A stretch of 64,000 nt of DNA. Origin: Selenomonas sputigena ATCC 35185 (GTDB lineage: Bacteria > Bacillota > Negativicutes > Selenomonadales > Selenomonadaceae). Both the position numbers and the translations under genes were made by a program. A model generated the notes under the pieces. That model did not search any database. It saw only the letters and a list, made by a program, of their open reading frames with translations, and was not told the origin of the DNA. This document shows, piece by piece, positions 1 through 7,554 of the stretch (within the stretch, counting starts at the first letter, position 1; the number at the start of each line of letters is the position of its first letter). The stretch spans positions 1,853,501 through 1,917,500 of the forward strand of contig NC_015437.1 of the NCBI RefSeq assembly GCF_000208405.1, read 5' to 3'.

Positions 1-733
1 ACTTGATCAGAAGATGCCAGCCGTCGACCATGACAAAGAGCAGGATCTTGAACGGCAAGGAAATCATGACAGGCGGCAGCATCATCATACCCATTGACAT
101 CAAGGTGCTCGCCACGATCATGTCGATCACGATGAACGGGATGTAGATCATGAAGCCGATCTGAAACGCTGTCTTGAGTTCGCTGATGACGAAAGCCGGT
201 ATCAAGGTCGCCGTCGAGACGTCGGCCTGCGACTCGGGCCGCTCGGCATCGGAAAGATTGACGAAAAGCGCCAAATCCGACTCGCGCGTCTGGCGGAACA
301 TGAACTCCCTGAGAGGCGCGAGCGTGTTGTCAATCGCCTGCTCCTGTGTGATCTGTCCCGCAAGGTATGGCTGGATTCCCTGCTGATTCGCCTCGCTCCA
401 ATACGGCTGCATGATGTAGAACGTCAGAAAGAGCGAAAGCGCAAGCACCACCTGATTCGGCGGCACATTCTGCGTCGACATGGCGTTCCTCAAAAAGCCG
501 ATGACGACAACGATGCGCACGAACGAGGTCGTCATGACCAAGATCGACGGCACAAGCGAGAGAATCGTCAAGAGTGCAAGTATCTGCAAGGATGTCGCAA
601 CATCCTGCGGACCGGCTGCCTCGCCGACATTGACGCTGAGACTTGGAATCAGAGGTGCCGCAAGAGCTTCCTGTGCGATGAGCAACAAGGAAAAGAAAAG
701 GAGGCTTCCCAGCAAAATCGGCCGCTTCTCCAT
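1..733 (-). CDS. fliP: Flagellar export gate protein FliP (C-terminus cut by window edge)
   Basis: FliP is a polytopic inner-membrane protein of the flagellar type III export gate, where it assembles with FliQ and FliR. The visible 244 codons start at the ATG at 731-733 with an N-terminal signal-like segment, MEKRPILLGSLLFFSLLL. A periplasmic loop and the typical core follow, including QNVPPNQVVLALSLFL and, near the left edge, MGMMMLPPVMISLPFKILLF, both FliP hallmarks. FliP is usually about 250 residues, so only a few C-terminal residues are missing. It follows fliO by 18 bases at the downstream end of the flagellar operon; fliQ and fliR would be expected beyond the left edge. Confidence 0.95.
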   Translation of the reverse strand, partial: MEKRPILLGSLLFFSLLLIAQEALAAPLIPSLSVNVGEAAGPQDVATSLQILALLTILSLVPSILVMTTSFVRIVVVIGFLRNAMSTQNVPPNQVVLALSLFLTFYIMQPYWSEANQQGIQPYLAGQITQEQAIDNTLAPLREFMFRQTRESDLALFVNLSDAERPESQADVSTATLIPAFVISELKTAFQIGFMIYIPFIVIDMIVASTLMSMGMMMLPPVMISLPFKILLFVMVDGWHLLIK

Positions 734-751
734 CAACGCTTCACAACTCCT

Positions 752-1306
752 CTACTTCCGAAATGCATCATTCTTGAATATCGTCGGGATTCTCTCGGCC
801 AGCTTGTCAAGAGAGCCAAACTGCCGTTCAAACCCCGCCACACTGGGAAATGGCGCCGGCGACGCCTCCATGCTCTTCTTCAAGATTACCTCTGCCTCCG
901 CTGCATCCTCGACCTCTCCCAAGAGAGTGATCGTATGTTCCGTCACACCGAGCAGCAAAATTCTGCCCGCCAACTCAACGACACAGGCAGAGCGGCCAGG
1001 ACCAAGCGGAAGATTTTCCAGCAAGCGCCCGCCACCGCTTGACATCGCACGCCCGAAACGCCCGCCCAAGATCTTGGAAACATAATAGGCAAGACCGGCC
1101 ACGAAGAGAAACACGACAACGAGACTCGCGACATAGGCGATGGTCGACCACCATGAAACGCCCGGCGTACCGTTCGGCACCGGATCCCGGTTTTCATAAC
1201 CCGAAAGGTATCCTCCGCCGTCTGCAGCCAAGCCGACGGACGGAAGGACAAGGACAATGAAAACCCACAGGAGGAGGCAAAGGAAGTACCCCTTTCTTCC
1301 CAGCAT
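752..1306 (-). CDS. fliO: Flagellar biosynthesis protein FliO/FliZ family
   Basis: This 184-residue protein has a cleavable-looking signal peptide (hydrophobic residues 7-27 ending GLAADGG). A second membrane segment lies at about residues 55-78 (IAYVASLVVVFLFVAGLAYY), followed by a cytosolic domain with a LENLPLGPGRSACVVEL stretch typical of FliO. FliO helps assemble the FliP ring of the export gate. Its ATG overlaps the cheY stop by one base (TGATG), so the two are translationally coupled, and fliP follows. FliO is poorly conserved, so the call rests on topology, the short motif and position before fliP. Confidence 0.88.
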   Translation of the reverse strand: MLGRKGYFLCLLLWVFIVLVLPSVGLAADGGGYLSGYENRDPVPNGTPGVSWWSTIAYVASLVVVFLFVAGLAYYVSKILGGRFGRAMSSGGGRLLENLPLGPGRSACVVELAGRILLLGVTEHTITLLGEVEDAAEAEVILKKSMEASPAPFPSVAGFERQFGSLDKLAERIPTIFKNDAFRK

Positions 1307-1668
1307 CAGCCAAGCGCTTTACGCACGGCCTCAAGAACGCGATCCGCCTGGAACGGCTTAACAATGAAATCGCGCGCACCCGCCTGGATCGCCTCGATGA
1401 CCATCGCCTGCTGACCCATGGCGCTGCACATGACGACCTTCGCATTCGGGTCGACCTTCTTGATTTCCTTGACCGCGCTGATTCCGTCCATTTCCGGCAT
1501 CGTGATGTCCATTGTCACGAGGTCAGGCTTAAGCTCCTGATACTTCTCCAGGGCCTTCATGCCATTTTCCGCCTCACCAACGATCTCGTAGCCGTTCTTG
1601 GACAAGATGTCCTTGACCATCATTCGCATGAATGCCGCATCATCCACCACTAAAACTCTGCTTGCCAT
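1306..1668 (-). CDS. cheY: Chemotaxis response regulator CheY
   Basis: A single receiver domain of 120 residues. The acidic pair D9/D10, phospho-acceptor D54 (in VTMDITMPEMDG), switch residue S82 (CSAMG) and K104 (VKPF) are all present. Phosphorylated CheY binds the flagellar switch to change rotation. It sits between fliY, whose product dephosphorylates CheY-P in Bacillus, and fliO, the same order as in the Bacillus fla/che operon. A GAGGAGAG ribosome-binding site precedes the ATG. There is no output domain. Confidence 0.95.
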   Translation of the reverse strand: MASRVLVVDDAAFMRMMVKDILSKNGYEIVGEAENGMKALEKYQELKPDLVTMDITMPEMDGISAVKEIKKVDPNAKVVMCSAMGQQAMVIEAIQAGARDFIVKPFQADRVLEAVRKALG

Positions 1669-1779
1669 AAATATCTCTCCTCGTCTGATCTATATGCCTG
1701 TTTCCCACGCGCGGATGCCGTTCATGCGCATCCGCACCCGACTGCATCCAGAGCCGCTCACGGCTTTTGGCGCAGTCCG

Positions 1780-1796
1780 CGATGTAAATCACATCG
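1780..1796. repeat. 17-bp palindrome upstream of cheY
   Basis: CGATGT-AAATC-ACATCG is a perfect 6-bp inverted repeat with a 5-base centre, in the 178-base gap between fliY and cheY. Its spacing resembles CRP/FNR-type operators, but no partner promoter was recognised, and it could equally be a small RNA hairpin within the operon transcript. Confidence 0.3.
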
Positions 1797-1846
1797 TACA
1801 TCCTATTGTATATGAATCACCTGAAAATGTCCAGTGAGGCGCACGC

Positions 1847-3031
1847 TTATTGCAGCTGCTGCGCCCTTTCCGCCGGACTTACGATGTCGGTGATGCGCAC
1901 GCCGAAGTTCTCGTCAATGACGACAACTTCGCCCTTTGCTAAGAACTTGCCGTTGACCATGATGTCAACCGGCTCGCCCGCGAGCTTGTCAAGCTCGACG
2001 ATGGAGCCGTTCGTAAGTTCCAGAATATCCTTGATCGTCTTTTTCGTGCGACCGAGCTCCACGGTTACCTGAAGCGGCACATCAAGAATCAAGCCGATAT
2101 TCGCATCATTGACCTGCACGGGAGCCGTAGAAAGCGGCGCAAACATCGCAGGCTGTACGGGCACATTCGACGCCACATGCGGCGTCGGCGGCGCACCGTA
2201 GGCCGGAGCTGCGCCCATCATCGGCGCTGCCGGCGGCGGAGCCGCTGCTGCCGGCGTTGGCGCGGGTGCTGCCGGTGCCGGTGTTGGTGCTGGCATTGGC
2301 TCTTCCTCCTCTGCTTCGTTGTTCAACAAATATCCCACCATTTCCTGCGCGACAGGAATCGGCAGAATTTGCATGATCTCGCTGTCGATCAAACCGTCGA
2401 CTTCCATGCGAAACGAAATCTTCGCGATTGGGTCTTCTGCCGAAACGATCTCCGTGACCTTATCTTCCGAACCGAGATCGATCATATTGACCTTCGGCGG
2501 CGAGATATCAATCTTTTTGTTGAACATCGTCGACAATGATGTGGCGACCGATCCCATCATCTGATTCATTGATTCGCCGACGGCGCTCATATGAATCTCA
2601 TTGAGCTCCTGCGTCGGGTTCGTGCCGTCGCCGCCCATCATGAGATCGGCGATGATCGAAGCGTCCTGCGCCTGGATCGCGAGCACGTTGTTTCCGTCGA
2701 TGCCGACCGTATAGCCAACCTCCACGATGAGGTAGGGCATCGGGTACTGGTCTTTGATCGAGGCCAGCGTATCCACCGACACCGTCGGCGTCGTAATCGA
2801 GACCTTGTGTCCTAAGAGGACCGAGAGCGTCGTCGCCGCGCTCCCCATGGAAATGTTGCCTATTTCTCCGAGCGCGTCGCGCTCAATGTCCGTCAGAGCA
2901 TCCCCTTCTTGAGATGGAGAACCTTCCGCGGGCGCCGGATTATCCGCCGGGGCTTCGGGCGCTGCCGCGCTGTCGCCGCCGCCGTTTAATAACGCATCAA
3001 TTTCCTCTTGCGAAATTAAATCATCACTCAT
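1847..3031 (-). CDS. fliY: Flagellar switch protein / CheY-P phosphatase FliY
   Basis: This 394-residue protein has three parts. An N-terminal CheY-P-binding helix (LISQEEIDALLNGG) is followed by a CheC-like phosphatase region with two ExxN signatures (ERDALGEIGNISMG near residue 55 and AVGESMNQMMG near residue 155). After a Pro/Ala linker comes a C-terminal FliN/SpoA domain (VTVELGRTKKTIKDILEL). In Bacillus FliY both forms part of the C-ring and removes phosphate from CheY-P. The gene overlaps the 3' end of fliM; starts at 3052, 3040 or 3031 are in frame, and 3031 gives the usual MSDDLISQEEID N-terminus. Confidence 0.93.
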   Translation of the reverse strand: MSDDLISQEEIDALLNGGGDSAAAPEAPADNPAPAEGSPSQEGDALTDIERDALGEIGNISMGSAATTLSVLLGHKVSITTPTVSVDTLASIKDQYPMPYLIVEVGYTVGIDGNNVLAIQAQDASIIADLMMGGDGTNPTQELNEIHMSAVGESMNQMMGSVATSLSTMFNKKIDISPPKVNMIDLGSEDKVTEIVSAEDPIAKISFRMEVDGLIDSEIMQILPIPVAQEMVGYLLNNEAEEEEPMPAPTPAPAAPAPTPAAAAPPPAAPMMGAAPAYGAPPTPHVASNVPVQPAMFAPLSTAPVQVNDANIGLILDVPLQVTVELGRTKKTIKDILELTNGSIVELDKLAGEPVDIMVNGKFLAKGEVVVIDENFGVRITDIVSPAERAQQLQ

Positions 3032-4028
3032 CCGTATCTTCATCCCCTTCAAAGGCTACTTGTGTAATCTGGACTGCCGAGCGTTTGCCCTGTGTGCCGG
3101 GACGGCAAAGGAACTTGGGCTTCTGCCCGACGAGGATCTTCAGCTCGTCCTTGACCTTCGTGTCGAGCTGCAGCACATCGCCGAAGCCCAAGGTCAAAAA
3201 CTCGCGAATCGTCATATCGATGGTGCCAAGCTCCACAATCAAAGGAATCGGCGACTTGTGAATCTTCTTCTCAAGCGCGCGGATCTTGTCCGGGTTGTTG
3301 TCCTTTGCGACGGAGGCCGCCACCCAGAACGAAGTGGAGAGCTTCGACATGACGGGCTCTAAGACGAGGTACGGGATACAGAGTGTCATGAAACCCTCGA
3401 CCTCGCCAATCTTGACCTGCACAGTGACGATGATGACCATGTCGCTCGGCGGCACGATCTGTACGAAACCCGGATTCGCCTCGATCGCCTCAAGTATCGG
3501 ATTGATTTCAATCACATTCGACCAGGATTCCTTGAGGAACTCACTCGCCTTTGCGATGAACTTGCGCATGACCGCTTCCTCGATCTCCGTAAGGATGCGC
3601 GGCTTCAGCGTATTCTCACCCAAGCCTCCGAATACGCGGTCGATGTAGGCAAAGGCAATGCCCGTGTTGACCTCCATGATGATGTTGCCCTTCAAGGGCG
3701 GCAGCGCCATGACTCCGATGACGCTCGGATTGCTCAAAGACTGCAGGAATTCCTGGTAAGTGAGCTGCTCCACGGAAACGACTTCCACGTTGACCATCGT
3801 CCGCAAATGGGTAGATAGGTGGGTGTTCAAGAGACGCGCGAAGTTCTCATAGAGCATATTCAGCGTGCGGATCTGATCCTTCGAGAACTTGTCCGGCCGC
3901 TTGAAGTCGTATGTCTTGACCTTCCTCTCTTCCTCTTCCGCCTGCACTTCCTCGGCGGAAACCTCACCGGTCGACAGAGCTGAGAGAAGTTTGTCTATCT
4001 CGTTTTGTGACAAGACATCTTCTGCCAA
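3024..4028 (-). CDS. fliM: Flagellar motor switch protein FliM
   Basis: FliM is the middle C-ring component that binds CheY-P and FliG. The 334 residues include the N-terminal CheY-P peptide (VLSQNEIDKLLSAL), the central CheC-like region (FARLLNTHLSTHLRTMVN) and a C-terminal FliN-like SpoA domain (TIDMTIREFLTLGFGDVLQLD). Length and domain order are normal for the family. It follows fliL by about 36 bases and overlaps the start of fliY. Confidence 0.96.
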   Translation of the reverse strand: MAEDVLSQNEIDKLLSALSTGEVSAEEVQAEEEERKVKTYDFKRPDKFSKDQIRTLNMLYENFARLLNTHLSTHLRTMVNVEVVSVEQLTYQEFLQSLSNPSVIGVMALPPLKGNIIMEVNTGIAFAYIDRVFGGLGENTLKPRILTEIEEAVMRKFIAKASEFLKESWSNVIEINPILEAIEANPGFVQIVPPSDMVIIVTVQVKIGEVEGFMTLCIPYLVLEPVMSKLSTSFWVAASVAKDNNPDKIRALEKKIHKSPIPLIVELGTIDMTIREFLTLGFGDVLQLDTKVKDELKILVGQKPKFLCRPGTQGKRSAVQITQVAFEGDEDTDE

Positions 4029-4064
4029 TCTTCCTCCTCCTTTCTCCCATGCTCAGATGACCCA

Positions 4065-4574
4065 TCACTGCATGAGGAAACTCGTGATGTAGACCTCATA
4101 CACCGACCCCTCACCCAACGCCTTGTTCAGGCTGTCGCGCAAGGTCGTCTTCAACTCATCCTGCTTGCCCGCGTCGAGTTCCTCGACCTTCAGGGAGCGC
4201 AGCGTCTGCAGTGTCACATCCATGACCTTCGTCTCCGCCGGTGCCAGGAGTTTGCCATCGGCAATATTATCCTTCTTGCCGGGGTTCATCTCCAGGACAA
4301 TGCTCGTTTTCAAGAAGCGCCCCGCCTTGAGGCCGCCGACGTTGACGAGTATGCCGTCCTTGGGATCGCCGAGCTTGATGAAGACGCCTGGATCGTGGCT
4401 CAACCTCGAAGGGCCGCCGTCACCAGCATTGTTCGCCATCATATGCTGCGTGATGAAAAAGGAAATACCGACTGCCGCGGCCAACGCCACGACGACGATG
4501 ACAACGATCAGGATGATCGGGGATTTCTTGCTCGGCTCTGGAGCAATGGCCTGCACTTCTTTTTCTTCCGCCAT
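4065..4574 (-). CDS. fliL: Flagellar basal body-associated protein FliL
   Basis: A 169-residue single-pass membrane protein: a short charged cytosolic N-terminus, one membrane helix at about residues 19-42 (IILIVVIVVVALAAAVGISFF), then a FliL periplasmic domain. The periplasmic part ends with the conserved LRDSLNKALGEGSVYEVYITSFLMQ-type tail that binds near stators. FliL associates with MotAB stators and the basal body. It lies between flbD and fliM, as in Bacillus. Confidence 0.93.
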   Translation of the reverse strand: MAEEKEVQAIAPEPSKKSPIILIVVIVVVALAAAVGISFFITQHMMANNAGDGGPSRLSHDPGVFIKLGDPKDGILVNVGGLKAGRFLKTSIVLEMNPGKKDNIADGKLLAPAETKVMDVTLQTLRSLKVEELDAGKQDELKTTLRDSLNKALGEGSVYEVYITSFLMQ

Positions 4575-4633
4575 GAAACTTCCTCCTCCTAACTCTTCTC
4601 TCTATCATCAATCATCCAGGGAAATCCCCGGAA

Positions 4634-4834
4634 TCACAAACCATGCATGCTGCGGCGATACTCCATGACGCGCCGCACGATCTCTTCCATCGATTCTTCC
4701 ACGATGAGTTTCTTGCCATTTGTGAGGGTGACGACCGTATCGGGCGTCTCCTCCACCGTTTCTATTATTTCGGCGTTGAGGACGAATTCCCCTTTTTTGT
4801 GCGCCTCCGACTTGAACTTTGTCAGTTTGATCAT
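4634..4834 (-). CDS. flbD: FlbD family flagellar protein
   Basis: A 66-residue protein starting MIKLTKFKSEAHKKGEFVLN, which matches the short FlbD/SwrD family found after flgE in Firmicutes; the Bacillus homologue SwrD supports stator power. The start was set at 4834 because an AAAGGATG-type ribosome-binding site precedes it and because upstream in-frame codons encode unrelated sequence. The family core (NAEIIETVEETPDTVVTLTN, then GKKLIVEES) is complete. Confidence 0.88.
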   Translation of the reverse strand: MIKLTKFKSEAHKKGEFVLNAEIIETVEETPDTVVTLTNGKKLIVEESMEEIVRRVMEYRRSMHGL

Positions 4835-4911
4835 TCGCCCATCCTTTCGCCGCAGAAAGCCGGACACGAAACCCGTCCATGCTTCCTTTAAGATATAAGT
4901 GCGTGGACAGT

Positions 4912-4977
4912 GGGAGGGAAAATTCCCTCCCCTCCCTGTCCTTAGGAGAACCGGAAGCCGCCACACTTCGCGGCTTC
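4912..4977 (-). other. Two RNA hairpins downstream of flgE
   Basis: Between flgE and flbD the transcript can form two perfect stems: GAAGCCGC/GCGGCTTC (4954-4961 with 4970-4977) and GGGAGGGAA/TTCCCTCCC (4912-4920 with 4923-4931). Neither has a U tract, so they look like processing or stability elements rather than terminators. A similar pair lies upstream of flgE. Confidence 0.55.
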
Positions 4978-4993
4978 TCAGCTCAGAACGTCA

Positions 4994-6484
4994 TCAACGC
5001 TTCATGTTGATGACGGTTTCGAGCATCTCATCGCCGACCGTGATGACCTTCGAGTTGGACTGGAAGCCCCTCTGCGTCACGACCATGTCGGCGAACTCAT
5101 TCGCAACGTCGACATTCGACATTTCAAGTGCCGACGGCGTGAGCGTCAGACCGAGAGCACTGACCGTCTTGATATTCGCCGTGCCCGAGTTATTCGACTC
5201 GGTATAGAGATTCGCCCCTGCCTTCGTGAGGCCTGGCGCATTGTCGAACTGCGCGACGGCTACCTGCGCCAGTGCGCGCTTCTCACCGTTCGTGTAGGTG
5301 CCCGTGAGAATACCGCTCTGATCGGTGTTGATCTCCTTCAAAGTACCTGCAGAATGTCCGTCGTAGTCTGCCTTGATCGTATCGCTGCCGCTGTACTGCG
5401 TGAGGCTCTTGAGGTCGACCGTGGCCGTCATTGTAGCAGATGGCGTTCCTGAACCGGATATAGATCCCGCGCCGTTCTGCAACGTCAGTTCCGGGTCTCC
5501 TGCACCAGAGACGTATTTGCCGTTCTGGTCGAACTTCAACGTCTTCTTGTTCATCTTGACCGTCGTCCACGAGCCGTCATCTTCCTTGATGGAGCACTGA
5601 TTAACAGGATCAAGTGTGCCGCCGGATGTCGTCGCCGGACTCAAGGAGACTTCCCATTCATCATACATCAAGGGCGGGGTGCCGCTGCCCGGTACCTTCG
5701 TGAAGAGGAACGGCACCTTGTGCAGATTACCAAGGCTGTCGTAGACATTGGCGATCGTCGTGATCGGCATGCTGCATTTCGTGCGATACTCATAGTTGCT
5801 CTTCGCTGTGACCGTCTGCGTCGTGCCGTCCGAAAGGGTAAGTGTCAGCGATGTATTCGTCACGCCATCCACCTTGGCGGGGCTGGCGACCACGGCCCCC
5901 GTCTGGTTGCGAATCGACGTGATCGTCGGCACAGACGAATTCATGTTGCCCTTGTAGCTGATCGTCGTCGTCGCCTTCGCCCCCATGCTGCGCATCGCAT
6001 CTTTGATCTGGATGCCTGTCGGCGTGCCCTTCGTATCAATGCTGCCGTTCTCGTCAGCGTTCCAGCCGACGACGTGGTAGCCCGAACCCGGCACGACGTA
6101 GTTGTAGTTCGCATCGAAGGAGAAGTTGCCCGCGCGCGTATAGTACTTGTCTTTGCCTCCCGCATCGCGCGAAACGACGAAGAGACCGTTGCCCGAAAGA
6201 GCCAGATCCGTGTTCTTGCCCGTAGCCTGCGGTGAGGCGTCACCAAAGAGCTGGTCGACACTCGCAACGCCGACGCCGAGGCCGATCTGCTTGGGATTCG
6301 TACCGCCGACGGTTCCTGTCGGTGCGGCGGCCCCCGACTGCGTCTGATAAAGCGTGTCAGCAAACGTCACGCGGCTCGACTTGAAGCCGATCGTGTTGAC
6401 GTTCGCGATGTTGTTGCCGATGACGTCCATGCGCGTCTGGTGGCTCTTAAGCCCCGATACGCCGGAGAAAAGAGAACGCATCAT
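4994..6484 (-). CDS. flgE: Flagellar hook protein FlgE
   Basis: This 496-residue protein builds the flagellar hook. The N-terminal rod/hook signature (MDVIGNNIANVNTIGFKSSR) and C-terminal signature (NVDVANEFADMVVTQRGFQ, then ETVINMKR) are both complete. It is longer than the roughly 400-residue Salmonella hook, the extra being in the surface-exposed central region rich in Thr, Ser and Gly. The start is supported by AAAGGAGAT nine bases upstream. Paired hairpins flank the gene on both sides. Confidence 0.96.
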   Translation of the reverse strand: MMRSLFSGVSGLKSHQTRMDVIGNNIANVNTIGFKSSRVTFADTLYQTQSGAAAPTGTVGGTNPKQIGLGVGVASVDQLFGDASPQATGKNTDLALSGNGLFVVSRDAGGKDKYYTRAGNFSFDANYNYVVPGSGYHVVGWNADENGSIDTKGTPTGIQIKDAMRSMGAKATTTISYKGNMNSSVPTITSIRNQTGAVVASPAKVDGVTNTSLTLTLSDGTTQTVTAKSNYEYRTKCSMPITTIANVYDSLGNLHKVPFLFTKVPGSGTPPLMYDEWEVSLSPATTSGGTLDPVNQCSIKEDDGSWTTVKMNKKTLKFDQNGKYVSGAGDPELTLQNGAGSISGSGTPSATMTATVDLKSLTQYSGSDTIKADYDGHSAGTLKEINTDQSGILTGTYTNGEKRALAQVAVAQFDNAPGLTKAGANLYTESNNSGTANIKTVSALGLTLTPSALEMSNVDVANEFADMVVTQRGFQSNSKVITVGDEMLETVINMKR

Positions 6485-6515
6485 AATGTATCAATCTCCT
6501 TTATTTGGTGCAGCG

Positions 6516-6574
6516 GGGAGGGTGGGCAGCTTGCCCACATCCTCCCTCGGCTCGCGTCTGTCAGTCGGCGAGCC
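6516..6574 (-). other. Two RNA hairpins upstream of flgE
   Basis: The 111-base gap before flgE contains GGCTCGC/GCGAGCC (6549-6555 with 6568-6574). Nearer the gene is a longer stem, GGGAGG plus TGGGCA pairing with TGCCCA and CCTCCC (6516-6546, two-base bulge). They lie just upstream of the flgE ribosome-binding site and have no U tract. Confidence 0.55.
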
Positions 6575-6595
6575 AGAGCCTCCCGAAGGACCGGC

Positions 6596-6970
6596 TCAAA
6601 GGATTGCTGCACTGTCAATGTTCGTGAAAATATTATCCTTGGCGCTCATGCCGTCCATGGCAGTGATGACCGTCCTGTTCCTGATACTCACGACGAGCGC
6701 GACGTCGTTCATATAGATCAGGGATTCCTTTGCACCCTTCGAAGCCATCTTATTGACGGCATCATCGAGTTTTGAAAGTTCTTCGTCGCTGAGGTCGATA
6801 CCACGCGCTCTCATGCGTTCTGCGGCATGAGCCGAAAAGCTGACCTCGGAGTTGGCTCTTTCGAGCTCCGCTGCAAAGGACGGGGCATTCTTCTGCGATG
6901 CCGGCTGCTTTGCGGCAGGCATCTGCGGCAGGAGCGGCTGGGACGAAAGGTAGATTCTCGCGTCAGCCAT
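6596..6970 (-). CDS. Flagellar operon protein (TIGR02530-like)
   Basis: A 124-residue protein with a conserved core at about residues 45-124 (FSAHAAERMRARGIDLS, then ALVVSIRNRTVITAMDG), typical of the small flagellar operon protein found between flgD and flgE in Firmicutes. Its molecular role is not established; position suggests a part in hook assembly. The N-terminal 40 residues are Ala/Pro/Gln-rich and look disordered. It follows flgD by 15 bases. Confidence 0.8.
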   Translation of the reverse strand: MADARIYLSSQPLLPQMPAAKQPASQKNAPSFAAELERANSEVSFSAHAAERMRARGIDLSDEELSKLDDAVNKMASKGAKESLIYMNDVALVVSIRNRTVITAMDGMSAKDNIFTNIDSAAIL

Positions 6971-6985
6971 ATTCGCCTCCGTACA

Positions 6986-7522
6986 TTACGTTCCCGATGT
7001 TTTCGGCTTCGGCGGATCGGCGATCGCATCGATCTCCGAAACCTCGACCTCATGCAGTTTGCCCTTCGCATCCTGAGCGACGACCATCGGCTTGCCGTTC
7101 GAAACCTTGACGCCGCGGACGTTTCCTGCAAAGGTTTCCGATTTTGTCTTGGGATTGCCCTCCGCATCCTTCGTCTTCGTCACGTGCGTCCACTGGATGT
7201 TCTTGCCGATCATATTGCTCAAAGAGCCGACGAGCACGGAGCTGTCGATGTTCGACACGAGTTTCGATACATTCTCGAAGCCCTTGACCATCTGTGTCAT
7301 CTGCTCAAGCGACGAGAACTGCGCGAGCTGGGCGATGTACTGCGTATTGTCGTCCGGGCTCAGAGGATCCTGATGCCGGAGCTGCGTCACGAGAAGCTGC
7401 AGGAAGGCGTCCTTGCCGAGCGAGTCGTTCTTCCTTGCCGTCTTCGTCTGAGACGCTTCATACTTGGCACGATCGTACTTCACACCGTCGACCGTGACGG
7501 TATTGAGATTCGTTCCGTTCAT
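6986..7522 (-). CDS. flgD: Flagellar hook assembly (cap) protein FlgD
   Basis: FlgD forms the temporary cap that lets hook subunits assemble. The 178-residue protein has the diagnostic N-terminal motif LGKDAFLQLLVTQLRHQDPL at about residues 35-54, followed by QYIAQLAQFSSLEQM. The C-terminal part is shorter than in Salmonella FlgD (about 230 residues), as in Bacillus-type proteins. It lies between fliK and the TIGR02530-like gene. Confidence 0.93.
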   Translation of the reverse strand: MNGTNLNTVTVDGVKYDRAKYEASQTKTARKNDSLGKDAFLQLLVTQLRHQDPLSPDDNTQYIAQLAQFSSLEQMTQMVKGFENVSKLVSNIDSSVLVGSLSNMIGKNIQWTHVTKTKDAEGNPKTKSETFAGNVRGVKVSNGKPMVVAQDAKGKLHEVEVSEIDAIADPPKPKTSGT

Positions 7523-7554
7523 ACCTTTCTCCTTTCTTCATTGTCTTGAAATCA

